9,675 bases of DNA from Fidelibacterota bacterium (GTDB lineage: Bacteria > Fidelibacterota > Marinisomatia > Marinisomatales > TCS56). Every line of letters begins with the position of its first letter. Position 1 is the first letter of the stretch. The notes under the pieces were generated by a model, which was not told the DNA's origin, ran no database searches, and was given only the letters and a program-made list of their open reading frames with translations. The DNA lies in contig JABMPO010000325.1 of assembly GCA_013203015.1 (NCBI GenBank), positions 1-9,675 on the forward strand, read 5' to 3'. The position numbers and the translations under genes were made by a program. Of this stretch, positions 1 to 6,379 are shown in pieces.

Positions 1-228
1 TCCGATAATAAAACTTGCTTCTAGGGATGTGTCATGTTGTTTCAGCCAATTTTCCACATGGTCTTTAACAATCGCGATGTCTCCTTTGGCTTTCAGCCAT
101 GCTCCGATAACAAAATCTGCTTCTAGGGATGTGTCATGTTGTTTCAGCCAATTTCTCAGGTGGTCTTTAACAAACACGATGTCTCCGTTGGCTTTCAGCC
201 ATGCTCCGATAACAAAACTTGCTTCTAA
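1..228 (-). repeat. 102-bp coding tandem repeats (34-residue units) in the STAND gene
   Basis: Two complete 102-bp units (127-228 and 25-126) and the first 24 bp of a third (1-24) lie in frame. The two complete units differ at 10 of 102 positions by hand count. Each encodes a unit starting LEAxFVIGAWLKAxGD, passing through VKDH and ending NWLKQHDTS (residues 695-728 and 729-762). A degenerate earlier unit (about 660-694, containing KHLEDYLHDSS) precedes them and looks like an N-terminal cap. The pattern suggests paired helices stacking into a solenoid. The array continues past the window edge, so the copy number is unknown. Confidence 0.93.
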
Positions 229-2310
229 GTGTGATGAAGAATCATGTAAATAATCCTCAAGATGTTTTTGTTCTCTTGGATTTGGTCCAAAAAACTTAAT
301 AGCAGTTGATATTATTTTAGAAGCATAACGATTTGACAGAATGGTTCCATTATTTGGTTTATACCACCAATTGTATAGTTCGCTAATAAGTTGGTGAGTT
401 TTTTCGTTTATTTCTTTTTTTGAAAAATCATTCAGCAAATAACTCAAAGGACCAGCAAAATTCTCTGATTCGACATAAGGAGCAAAAAAATTATTATGCT
501 TAAAGTATAGAGGAATTATGGCTTCTTCGGAAATCAAAGATGTCTTGACTAAATTATAATAGAACTCTTTCATTTGTTCTGGATAGTTATCAATAATCCT
601 GCTATATATTGAAATAAAATCAATATCTGATGTTAAAGAAATATCATTTATTCGTTCAAAAGCACGTGAGCACCCATAAATAAGATAGTTTTTAGCTGCG
701 AACTCAAATAACTTTCTTATAACAATACCTATTGTATGTTTATTTAGTTCAAGATATTCAATAAGCACTTCATCAGTAAGTGTATCATGAATAACAGCAA
801 GCTGTTTTTTATTAGGATTATTAAACTCATTTCTACTTTCAAACCAACCGTCATTAATCAATATATTTATTTCAGCAGTATAGTTATTCTCAAGGAACTC
901 TTTCCCCTTGCCATGTGTAGGCAAGCAGCAAAAAAGTTTAGATAAAAGCTCTTTATCTGGTTTTAATCCTGCTAACTTGCTAAAAGTAAGTCCCAGTCTC
1001 CTGATAATCCATGCCCGAAAATCTTCATTCTGCCTCAGGTCAAAATCATACTTTTTATCCCTATCGTACAGATATCTTACAAATACTGCAAATGATGGTC
1101 GGTATTTGAAAATTTTATTGTTTACATTTTTCAGAGCAGGAATATTTTGAATAATTTCATTGACCACATAGCTATAATAAGAACGAGAAGATTCAGATAA
1201 ATTTGAAATATTCATCTTCAGAAATTTGGAGGATAAAAAAATTCTTACATTGGGAATGTAACTATTTCGGCAATTGGCAATAATCTTAACTTCAAAATTA
1301 CGCTCTTTCTGCGTAAGATTTTCAGTCCATTCATGAAATTCAGGTAATTCTTCAATGTAATCAAATAATAGTATGTATCTGCCTCCTGGCTTTAAAAATG
1401 AAATCAATTCTTTGAAATCAACCATGGCATTTATTAAATAGGGCTGCCAGCCTTTCTTTTCCGCCACTAAAGCCAATTCCCTCATCAAGCGGGTTTTTCC
1501 AATACCTCCCTCACCATAAATTATTAATCCCTTATAATTCATTTTAATATTAGTGATTAATTCATCAAGGTATTTTTTTTCAGAAGGCAAATCATTTATT
1601 TCAGGATGACTTTGGATGTAATTATCCCTACTAAAGTATGGAATTTTATTTGAAGACAAATATGAACGGTACCCCTCGCTATAAGTGGTTTCCCCAGAGA
1701 TGTAGTCAACTCCTTCAATATCTGGTTGTACCCATTGATACATTAAAAAGGCGGATCTCTCCAACCATCCTTTTAATTGTTGCCAACAATATAGTTGTAT
1801 TTCTATTGTTAGCAAATGAGACAAATCATCGCTGATGGAACCAATATGCAGCATCATTTCTTTTAGTGCAGTATTTAATCCTTCATATTCAGATGCGTTA
1901 GAGGGCTGGCAAGAATTACAAAAGATATATCTTTTTAAATCCTTATTGAACCAGGGACTATATATTGTATTAATAGCATTTTCCCTACTAAGATTCCGAA
2001 ATAACTTATCCTTTAGTTTTCTAATTTCTTTATGCGAATTTTCAACGGAATTGTTCTTCTTGCATTCAACTATTGTAGTTTCTTTTTCATCAGTGAAGGC
2101 AAAATGATCAATAGCACCATCTCTACCAAGGGTTGGAAATGATATAAGGATTGGATTCAATCCGGATGATTCTTGATAAACTGGATCAGAAAGAATATCT
2201 CCACAGATTTGTTGAAAAGCATCAGCTTCAGGATGAACATTTGAAAGTCTTATTTTTCGATCAGTTCGAATCCAATCAAGTCTAAATTCATCGATATTAC
2301 ACGAAATCAT
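1..2310 (-). CDS. Partial Avs-like STAND NTPase with N-terminal PD-(D/E)XK nuclease and C-terminal 34-residue tandem repeats
   Basis: An open frame of 770 codons starts with ATG at 2310 and leaves the window at position 1 without a stop, so the C-terminus is missing. An in-frame TAA lies seven codons upstream, which fixes this ATG as the first candidate start; no Shine-Dalgarno is visible before it. Residues about 25-110 look like a PD-(D/E)XK nuclease: D68 in GRDGAIDHF, then strand TTIVECKK giving E82 and K84. A Walker A, GEGGIGKT, lies at 266-273, and a Walker B-like strand YILLFDYIEE with D317 at 312-321. IIANCRNS (343-350) sits where STAND proteins carry sensor 1. IHDTLTDEVL near 507-516 resembles the winged-helix part of STAND modules. 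Helical sequence follows, then near-identical repeats from 695. Known Avs proteins sense phage proteins with the C-terminal repeats, oligomerise and activate an N-terminal effector; that role here is inferred. The body is AT-richer than neighbouring genes. Confidence 0.85.
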   Translation of the reverse strand, partial: MISCNIDEFRLDWIRTDRKIRLSNVHPEADAFQQICGDILSDPVYQESSGLNPILISFPTLGRDGAIDHFAFTDEKETTIVECKKNNSVENSHKEIRKLKDKLFRNLSRENAINTIYSPWFNKDLKRYIFCNSCQPSNASEYEGLNTALKEMMLHIGSISDDLSHLLTIEIQLYCWQQLKGWLERSAFLMYQWVQPDIEGVDYISGETTYSEGYRSYLSSNKIPYFSRDNYIQSHPEINDLPSEKKYLDELITNIKMNYKGLIIYGEGGIGKTRLMRELALVAEKKGWQPYLINAMVDFKELISFLKPGGRYILLFDYIEELPEFHEWTENLTQKERNFEVKIIANCRNSYIPNVRIFLSSKFLKMNISNLSESSRSYYSYVVNEIIQNIPALKNVNNKIFKYRPSFAVFVRYLYDRDKKYDFDLRQNEDFRAWIIRRLGLTFSKLAGLKPDKELLSKLFCCLPTHGKGKEFLENNYTAEINILINDGWFESRNEFNNPNKKQLAVIHDTLTDEVLIEYLELNKHTIGIVIRKLFEFAAKNYLIYGCSRAFERINDISLTSDIDFISIYSRIIDNYPEQMKEFYYNLVKTSLISEEAIIPLYFKHNNFFAPYVESENFAGPLSYLLNDFSKKEINEKTHQLISELYNWWYKPNNGTILSNRYASKIISTAIKFFGPNPREQKHLEDYLHDSSSHLEASFVIGAWLKANGDIVFVKDHLRNWLKQHDTSLEADFVIGAWLKAKGDIAIVKDHVENWLKQHDTSLEASFIIG

Positions 2311-2400
2311 TTGTTTTTTTAATGTTAATTATTTTTATGACATTCTTTCTTTGTAATGATATCGTTGACGTTTGTATCCAGTCTAAAATTCTAGATATCG

Positions 2401-2500
2401 TTCTTCCCCCGGAAACAGAAGAGAGTAAAAAGCAGCAGGGCGCGGTTCCCATATCCGGTTATTAGTGGAGTTTACAGTGCTGGCGTGGCTGGGGGCAAGG
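2401..2500 (+). repeat. Dispersed intergenic repeat, copy 1 (block A with GGGGCAAGG tail)
   Basis: Over 2406-2463 this copy matches 3776-3833 (copy 2) at 56 of 58 positions. It carries the family core GGTTCCCATATCCGGTTATT and then the TTTACaGtGCTGGC segment. It ends in GGGGCAAGG, the same tail as copy 3, and lacks block B. It lies about 90 bp upstream of the STAND gene start, so it would fall in the promoter or leader region of that gene. Confidence 0.85.
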
Positions 2501-2679
2501 AGTTTTGAATGTTGCTTGCCTACCGAAGTCCAGCTTTAGCCTGCCTGCCGAAGTCCAGCTTTAACTGGCACAGGTATGGCCTGCCTACCGCTTGCCAAGT
2601 CGTAATCCGAAGAACAAAGACTGGTAGTCCCCGATTTTCGGGGCACAGGTTGGGGTGGTGGGATATTGCCGGAATCGAT
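2501..2679. repeat. Non-coding spacer with short direct repeats and a small hairpin
   Basis: This stretch has no supportable gene. It holds two direct copies of GAAGTCCAGCTTTA, 25 bp apart (2525-2538 and 2550-2563), each preceded by GCCTRCC, and another GCCTGCCTACCG at 2579-2590. CCCCGA (2629-2634) and TCGGGG (2638-2643) form a 6-bp hairpin with a TTT loop. It looks like decayed repeat DNA inserted into the end of the short gene remnant to its right. Confidence 0.5.
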
Positions 2680-2814
2680 TCAAATCTGCAAACAACGATA
2701 ATCCGCCCGATCGTATCGAACAAGTAGGTGAAGAACCACAGATTGTGGCGGGCGGTAGTGCAGTACGATTGATAATTGTTCTATCATTCTCATTACATAA
2801 TCTTTTTCTGACAT
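2680..2814 (-). pseudogene. 44-residue ORF with strong RBS, probable truncated 5' end of a DUF6483-like gene
   Basis: A textbook Shine-Dalgarno (AGGAG, 2821-2825 on the complement) sits 6 nt before ATG at 2814. The first residues, MSEKDYVMRMIEQLSIVL, look like the conserved N-terminus of small helical DUF6483-type proteins, as I recall that family. After about residue 18 the sequence changes character (HYRPPQSVV...) and stops at TGA 2680-2682, where the repeat-rich spacer begins. I read it as the surviving start of a gene whose body was replaced or deleted. It starts 69 bp downstream of the GH43-like gene. A genuine 44-residue small protein is the alternative; the family match is from memory. 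Confidence 0.45.
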
Positions 2815-2882
2815 ATAATTCTCCTATTTTTGAATAAACCTACCGCTATAATTAATCGGCAGCACCGAAGGCGATGTTCGGT

Positions 2883-3749
2883 TCAACGATTTGTCAGCTC
2901 CGCAATCGCAATACCATATTCACCGGCTACGGAATACAACAGGTATGTCTTTTCCTCATCCTCGAATACACAAGGATCACGAAGTTGGTGTACGCGATGA
3001 TGAACAGAGCCACGTTTCGATGGTTTTACAGGACAATCTACCCCCTCATATTCGGTTTCCACCGTCAGCAGCGTTTTGGGCGTGCTGCTTTGCCACTTAT
3101 GCCAGTCTGAAGCCAGATCAATTGATACCCATAAAATTCTTTCCGGACAGTCACGGGCGTTTGAATAGAAGACATTGAGCGTGTCATCATGAATTTGAAC
3201 AGCGGAATGCCGCATATCCGGTGTGAACAAGCTTGGCCCTTTTTCGAAGTTGGCGATCCCTGTCTGGGATCGACTGAACGTCCCCGGCATTTCAAGCGTA
3301 TACCAATACTCATTCCAATGGAATACTCTCCAGTAAAACGAACCTAGTATGTCTCGGTTAGCCGTGAAGTTGAGGCCATCCTTTGAGGTTGCCAAACAGG
3401 TTACTTGATGTGGTGGTGTTGGCATATAGCCTCCATGATAATACATACGTATTTCTTGTCTATCATTTAGGACGTGGACGTCTGGGGAGGCCATGTGATT
3501 ATTAAAGAAAGATTCACTGAGTTCAAACACGCCGGGAGTATACACGCGCCAAGGTCCCTCGAGTTGGTCCGCATAAGCTATACGAATATATGTTCCCTGG
3601 TGATGTGCAAAGTAGAGATAATACTTCCCAAGCGCATTCGGAATCCACTCCGGAACCCGAATCAGAGAAGGACCGTTGATGTTATCTCCCATCCGGTCAT
3701 CCATGTTCGGATATATTATCGGATTATTTCTAAATCGACGGACTTTCAT
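2883..3749 (-). CDS. GH43-like five-bladed beta-propeller protein, putative glycosidase
   Basis: This 288-residue protein has no signal peptide, so it is probably cytoplasmic. Its strand-rich repeats fit the GH43/GH68/GH130-type five-bladed propeller: NGPSLIRVPEW near 25-35, KYYLYFAHHQG (42-52), SDGPW-like LEGPWRVY (63-70), HMASPDVHV (85-93), RMYYHGG (101-107), SKDGLNF (122-128), and a last blade with RDPCVFEDEEKTYLLYS (257-273). Acidic residues such as D90 and D258 sit where these folds place active-site groups, but the triad cannot be assigned by eye. Substrate unknown. The start has no clear Shine-Dalgarno and repeat copy 2 begins only about 25 bp upstream. A 6-bp hairpin (2864-2869 with 2877-2882) abuts the stop codon. 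Copies 1 and 2 of the dispersed repeat flank the gene as direct repeats. Confidence 0.75.
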   Translation of the reverse strand: MKVRRFRNNPIIYPNMDDRMGDNINGPSLIRVPEWIPNALGKYYLYFAHHQGTYIRIAYADQLEGPWRVYTPGVFELSESFFNNHMASPDVHVLNDRQEIRMYYHGGYMPTPPHQVTCLATSKDGLNFTANRDILGSFYWRVFHWNEYWYTLEMPGTFSRSQTGIANFEKGPSLFTPDMRHSAVQIHDDTLNVFYSNARDCPERILWVSIDLASDWHKWQSSTPKTLLTVETEYEGVDCPVKPSKRGSVHHRVHQLRDPCVFEDEEKTYLLYSVAGEYGIAIAELTNR

Positions 3750-3774
3750 GACTAGTTCTGAATTCTGAATATCA

Positions 3775-3915
3775 TCCCCCGGGAACAGAAGAGAGTAAAA
3801 AGCAGTAGGGCGCGGTTCCCATATCCGGTTATTGTGGTGGATTTTACGGCGCTGGCAGATTATTTACAATGACTGAGGTGGTCATTGTATGGGCACAGTG
3901 CATCGTGCCCGTGCT
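3775..3915 (+). repeat. Dispersed intergenic repeat, copy 2 (blocks A and B, fullest copy)
   Basis: Block A (3775-3856) carries GGTTCCCATATCCGGTTATT, with CCATA and TGTGG able to pair around a 9-nt loop, then TTTACGGCGCTGGCAG. Block B (about 3865-3915) has two hairpins: ACAATGAC (3866-3873) with GTCATTGT (3881-3888), perfect over 8 bp with a 7-nt loop; and GGGCAC (3891-3896) with GTGCCC (3905-3910). The start of block A is 56/58 identical to copy 1. It lies in the leader of the GH43-like gene. Confidence 0.88.
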
Positions 3916-3943
3916 GTTTAACTTGTTATTATGTTGATAACAG

Positions 3944-4000
3944 CCCACGGCTTCAGCCGTGGGTCAAACGGCGCAAAAACCAACAACCGTTTCAACGGTT
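3944..4000. repeat. Pair of REP-like hairpins
   Basis: CCCACGGC (3944-3951) pairs with GCCGTGGG (3956-3963) around a TTCA loop. AACCGTT (3985-3991) pairs with AACGGTT (3994-4000) around TC. On the minus strand the second hairpin is followed by GTTGGTTTTT, a weak T-tract, so the pair could help end transcription of the membrane-protein gene stopping at 4083. The paired arrangement resembles REP/BIME elements mobilised by Y1 (RAYT) transposases elsewhere; none is encoded here. Confidence 0.75.
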
Positions 4001-4082
4001 TCCTATTTCACATTTTAATCATCACTAACATTGCAGAGTAGGGCAGGGCGAATGTAGTCGAGAATTCTACTGCTGATGTCAA

Positions 4083-4637
4083 CTAAGCCGTTATATTTGA
4101 ATTGGGTTTAAACCGCCAGGCTACTACGAGTCCGATTACTGTCCAAACAGCAATATCATGTAGCGCCAGAATCAGGGCGTCCTTGGGCGGATAACTGCCG
4201 ATGCCAAAATTCAGCAGGTCGCTGAATAATGCAATCAATAACCCGAAACCAGTAAAAAATAGTACTTTCTTAAGGTAGTTATTTGTGACGCTCGGTGAGG
4301 CGAATGAAAGCATTATAGTCCCAAGAATTGGGGCAAGCAGGAATATTGGTAGCTGGACCAGCATCAGCCAGCCAGCCACTTCATGACCCATACCACCATA
4401 GAGAATGCTGAAAGCCGGTTCATTAGCTGGAAAGCCCATTTCTGATACTTGAGGATTGCAGGCATACCGGCCCGGTTCTTTTATATTTTCTTTTAAGATC
4501 TCATATACCTGACTTTCATTCGGAAAAGGCTTCATATCCAGACTGGATTTAAAGCCAAACATCGCATTCACAATAAATGTCCAGAAAATGAAAACTATTC
4601 CACCCAAGAATCCAGGTAATAGTGCCTTTTTTAACAT
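4083..4637 (-). CDS. Four-helix integral membrane protein, function unknown
   Basis: The 184-residue product has four predicted membrane segments at about 5-27, 86-112, 124-147 and 154-175. A soluble loop of about 55 residues follows the first helix and contains the KPFPNESQVYEIL segment and EPGRY. Similar small membrane proteins with a PNE...EPGxY loop occur in many Gram-negative bacteria without known function, as I recall. The ATG at 4637 has a good Shine-Dalgarno (GAGAGG, about 6 nt upstream), supporting the start. No catalytic or transport motif is visible. It stands alone: the gaps on both sides carry family repeats, and an inverted repeat lies about 70 bp upstream. Confidence 0.8.
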   Translation of the reverse strand: MLKKALLPGFLGGIVFIFWTFIVNAMFGFKSSLDMKPFPNESQVYEILKENIKEPGRYACNPQVSEMGFPANEPAFSILYGGMGHEVAGWLMLVQLPIFLLAPILGTIMLSFASPSVTNNYLKKVLFFTGFGLLIALFSDLLNFGIGSYPPKDALILALHDIAVWTVIGLVVAWRFKPNSNITA

Positions 4638-4706
4638 GATTGCCTCTCTTGCTTAATGTTACAATTGACTATGGTTTTGAATTTACAGGTTGATTTGTCT
4701 TGTACG

Positions 4707-4729
4707 CTATCAGATGGTTTGGCTGATAG
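4707..4729. promoter_or_regulatory. Inverted repeat upstream of the membrane-protein gene
   Basis: CTATCAG (4707-4713) and CTGATAG (4723-4729) form perfect 7-bp arms around a 9-nt spacer, about 70 bp before the ATG at 4637. It could be a regulator binding site or a leader hairpin. It is not part of the dispersed repeat family. No promoter boxes could be fixed around it. Confidence 0.4.
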
Positions 4730-4770
4730 TCTTTGTTTCAGTTTTTTGCCACTTATCACAATTTATAGTT

Positions 4771-4842
4771 AAGCAGCAGGGCGTAGTTCCCACATCCGGT
4801 TATTGTGGCTGAGTTTACGGCAGTGGCAGGGGTGGGGCAAGG
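4771..4842 (+). repeat. Dispersed intergenic repeat, copy 3 (block A with GGGGCAAGG tail)
   Basis: The core GTTCCCACATCCGGTTATTG is followed by TGGCTGAGTTTACGGCAGTGGCAG. It ends in GGGGCAAGG like copy 1 and has no block B. CCACA and TGTGG pair perfectly around the 9-nt loop TCCGGTTAT. The left GGAAACAG part seen in copies 1, 2 and 5 is missing, so this copy is truncated at that end. It lies about 130 bp upstream of the membrane-protein start at 4637. Confidence 0.82.
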
Positions 4843-4935
4843 GCAAAATGAATTAAGACCAGGAAAAACGAATTATGAATTAAGTAGTATCAATGTAAAT
4901 CATCCATAATAAAAGCAACTTTCACTGATCTTGAT

Positions 4936-5337
4936 TCATTTAGTATGGTTCTGAGAATGAAATATTTTCATACCTACCATTGCACCGCTAATTGCTCCAA
5001 TTAGTGACAATACCCATCCACCGCATATGACTATCCAGAGTGATGTTATCCAGAAATTTGGTTCAACAACAGCAGAAATTATACCCGCAGTATTACAGAG
5101 GATTGGAACGTACCAAATGCTTTTTGGATCATGTCTGCAAATGAAAAAACAGGCTATAGCAACTAAAATATCATAAGTGATATAAGCAATTCCTTCACTA
5201 AAATCCTCATTAATTATTGGAATTGAGCCTAACAAGGAAGCAAGTAAGAACAGAATAATTAATGATAAAATTGCTGTTAATAATGATAGCCCCCAACTTG
5301 GTATCCCAAATAAAGATTTCTGTTCTTTTGTCTTCAT
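4936..5337 (-). CDS. Small four-helix membrane protein, function unknown
   Basis: The 133-residue protein is mostly hydrophobic, with segments at about 15-39, 49-68, 73-91 and 95-125. The short ends are polar and both are likely cytoplasmic. The motif CRHDPKSIWYVPILCN lies between helices two and three, and a glycine-rich GAISGAMVGMKI ends the last helix. I do not recognise the family. ATG at 5337 has AAGAGG about 9 nt upstream, and a candidate TATAAT box lies about 50 bp before it, so it appears to be transcribed separately. A serial four-helix accessory or DUF-type protein is the best description. Confidence 0.75.
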   Translation of the reverse strand: MKTKEQKSLFGIPSWGLSLLTAILSLIILFLLASLLGSIPIINEDFSEGIAYITYDILVAIACFFICRHDPKSIWYVPILCNTAGIISAVVEPNFWITSLWIVICGGWVLSLIGAISGAMVGMKIFHSQNHTK

Positions 5338-5384
5338 ATGATTGACCTCTTCAACTAGTCGATTCTAATGTGATATAACTAATA

Positions 5385-5412
5385 ATTATACCACATTTTA
5401 ATGGTGTCCAAA
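5385..5412 (-). promoter_or_regulatory. Candidate promoter for the 133-residue membrane protein
   Basis: On the minus strand a perfect TATAAT (complement of 5385-5390) lies about 48 bp before the ATG. TTTGGA (complement of 5407-5412), a poor -35 match, sits 16 bp further upstream. The -10 is convincing in form, but AT-rich DNA gives such matches by chance and the host's sigma preference is unknown. Confidence 0.4.
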
Positions 5413-5428
5413 GTTTTATAACTAGGTT

Positions 5429-5481
5429 CCAATGATTGAGGTGGTCTTTGTATGGGCACGGTGCACTGTGCCCATACAATT
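5429..5481 (+). repeat. Dispersed intergenic repeat, copy 4 (block B only, strong hairpin)
   Basis: The segment 5431-5473 matches block B of copy 2 (3868-3910) at 38 of 43 positions, but block A is absent. TTGTATGGGCAC (5448-5459) and GTGCCCATACAA (5468-5479) form perfect 12-bp arms around an 8-nt centre, the strongest palindrome of the family. Block B existing alone shows the two blocks are separable. Confidence 0.85.
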
Positions 5482-5486
5482 TAAAA

Positions 5487-5593
5487 TTGTCGTTTCGAAA
5501 ATGAATCCCAATTCGGGATGATTGAGAAATCTACCAATCCCAGGCTGTGCCATAAAAGATATAGTAGATTTCTCACTTCATTCGAAATGACAA
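5487..5593. mobile_element. MITE-like nested palindrome
   Basis: The outer arms TTGTCGTTTCGAA (5487-5499) and TTCGAAATGACAA (5581-5593) are complementary at 12 of 13 positions. The inner arms TGAGAAATCTAC (5523-5534) and GTAGATTTCTCA (5564-5575) are perfect over 12 bp. A small ATCCC/GGGAT hairpin (5505-5519) lies between them. The element is about 107 bp with no coding capacity. TCATTTCGA...GAAATCT palindromes of this kind are familiar from many environmental bacterial genomes. No target-site duplication could be defined. Confidence 0.7.
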
Positions 5594-5666
5594 AATAGGT
5601 GTGTCTTGTATGTCTTTACCTATAGCACAGGGGATTGACCAGTGATAGTCTTTGATTTTACTTTGG

Positions 5667-6113
5667 TTACTTTAAAGGCTTAAGGTTGGCGTGGGCGATC
5701 CATTTCCATCCACTTTCAGTCTGTAAAAAGACACTCATCCGGGGAGCGGGTGTTTTTGAAAGCCGCTTGCCATCAATCGTCTCTGCTACGGAAACAAAAT
5801 AAGTGACAACTATAACTGGCCCGTCCTGAGTTATTTTAATATCGGTCAGGGCGTATTCACCGAGTTTCAGACCTTTGATCAATTCAATCTCTTGTTCGTA
5901 ATTGCTGGAGCCAGACTGGTGCACAGACTGAAAGCCTTTGGAGATTGTCTTTTCGATCGCTTCCATATCTGGTTTTGCCATATCTGACCATAATTGGAGC
6001 AAGAGTTTTTCGCCCAGGCTGGCTTCAGGTGCAATTTCCTGATCAGCCAGGACAAACTGGCTGGCGAATAATACCGTTAAAATTAAAATCAGGATCAATT
6101 TCAATGCTTTCAT
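5667..6113 (-). CDS. Secreted NTF2-like (SnoaL/DUF4440-type) protein
   Basis: The 148-residue product begins with a clear signal peptide (MKALKLILILILTVLFA...), probably cleaved after VLA at residue 23, so the mature protein is periplasmic or extracellular. The remainder fits the NTF2-like fold: an N-terminal helical region (LWSDMAKPDMEAIEKTI), then FQSVHQSG, and a curved sheet with VIVVTYFV and a closing GWKWIAHANLKPL typical of DUF4440/SnoaL-like proteins. These are small-ligand-binding or enzyme-like domains, and the ligand cannot be told. ATG at 6113 has AGGAAG about 6 nt upstream. It is monocistronic by context, with a repeat-laden gap on each side. The gap below its stop (5594-5666) shows no terminator. 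Confidence 0.82.
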   Translation of the reverse strand: MKALKLILILILTVLFASQFVLADQEIAPEASLGEKLLLQLWSDMAKPDMEAIEKTISKGFQSVHQSGSSNYEQEIELIKGLKLGEYALTDIKITQDGPVIVVTYFVSVAETIDGKRLSKTPAPRMSVFLQTESGWKWIAHANLKPLK

Positions 6114-6188
6114 AGCTGCTTCCTTTCTAAGGTTTGCGGGCGCTAAACATTCCGCTTACTAAGATTTATGAAGAATTTTAACAATGGT

Positions 6189-6340
6189 TTTCCCCGGAAA
6201 CAGCAGCGAGTAGAAAGCAGTAGGGAGTGGTTCCCACATCCGGTTATTGTGGTTGAGTTTACGGTGCTGGCAGATTAGTTACAATAATTGAGGTGATCAT
6301 TGTATGAGCCCGTTGCACCGTACCCGTACTTAATCGGGAT
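6189..6340 (+). repeat. Dispersed intergenic repeat, copy 5 (blocks A and B)
   Basis: Block A starts TCCCCGGAAACAG and contains GGTTCCCACATCCGGTTATTG, with a perfect CCACA/TGTGG stem, then GAGTTTACGGTGCTGGCAG. Block B follows: ACAATAAT (6281-6288) pairs with ATCATTGT (6296-6303) with one mismatch, and GAGCCCGTTGCACCGTACCCG is a decayed form of the GGGCAC/GTGCCC hairpin. It lies about 75 bp upstream of the secreted NTF2-like gene. Confidence 0.85.
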
Positions 6341-6379
6341 ACCGGTGGTTTGTTATTGTTGTATGAGGAGGGTTAAATA

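Noticed and set aside
1..228. CRISPR array
   Set aside because: The repeats are 102 bp, directly contiguous without spacers, and are in frame within a protein-coding sequence as 34-residue units.
1638..2107. Plus-strand ORFs 1638-1835 and 1835-2107
   Set aside because: They are antisense to the nuclease-STAND gene, whose frame shows domain motifs throughout; they have no RBS and no family features.
2520..2723. 67-codon minus-strand ORF (and the overlapping plus-strand ORF 2509-2727)
   Set aside because: They lie in repeat-rich DNA, are out of frame with the well-supported ATG at 2814, and show no RBS or recognisable protein features.
2874..3755. Several overlapping ORFs on both strands over the GH43-like gene
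   Set aside because: The 288-residue minus-strand frame has propeller motifs over its entire length; the others are shorter shadows without motifs.
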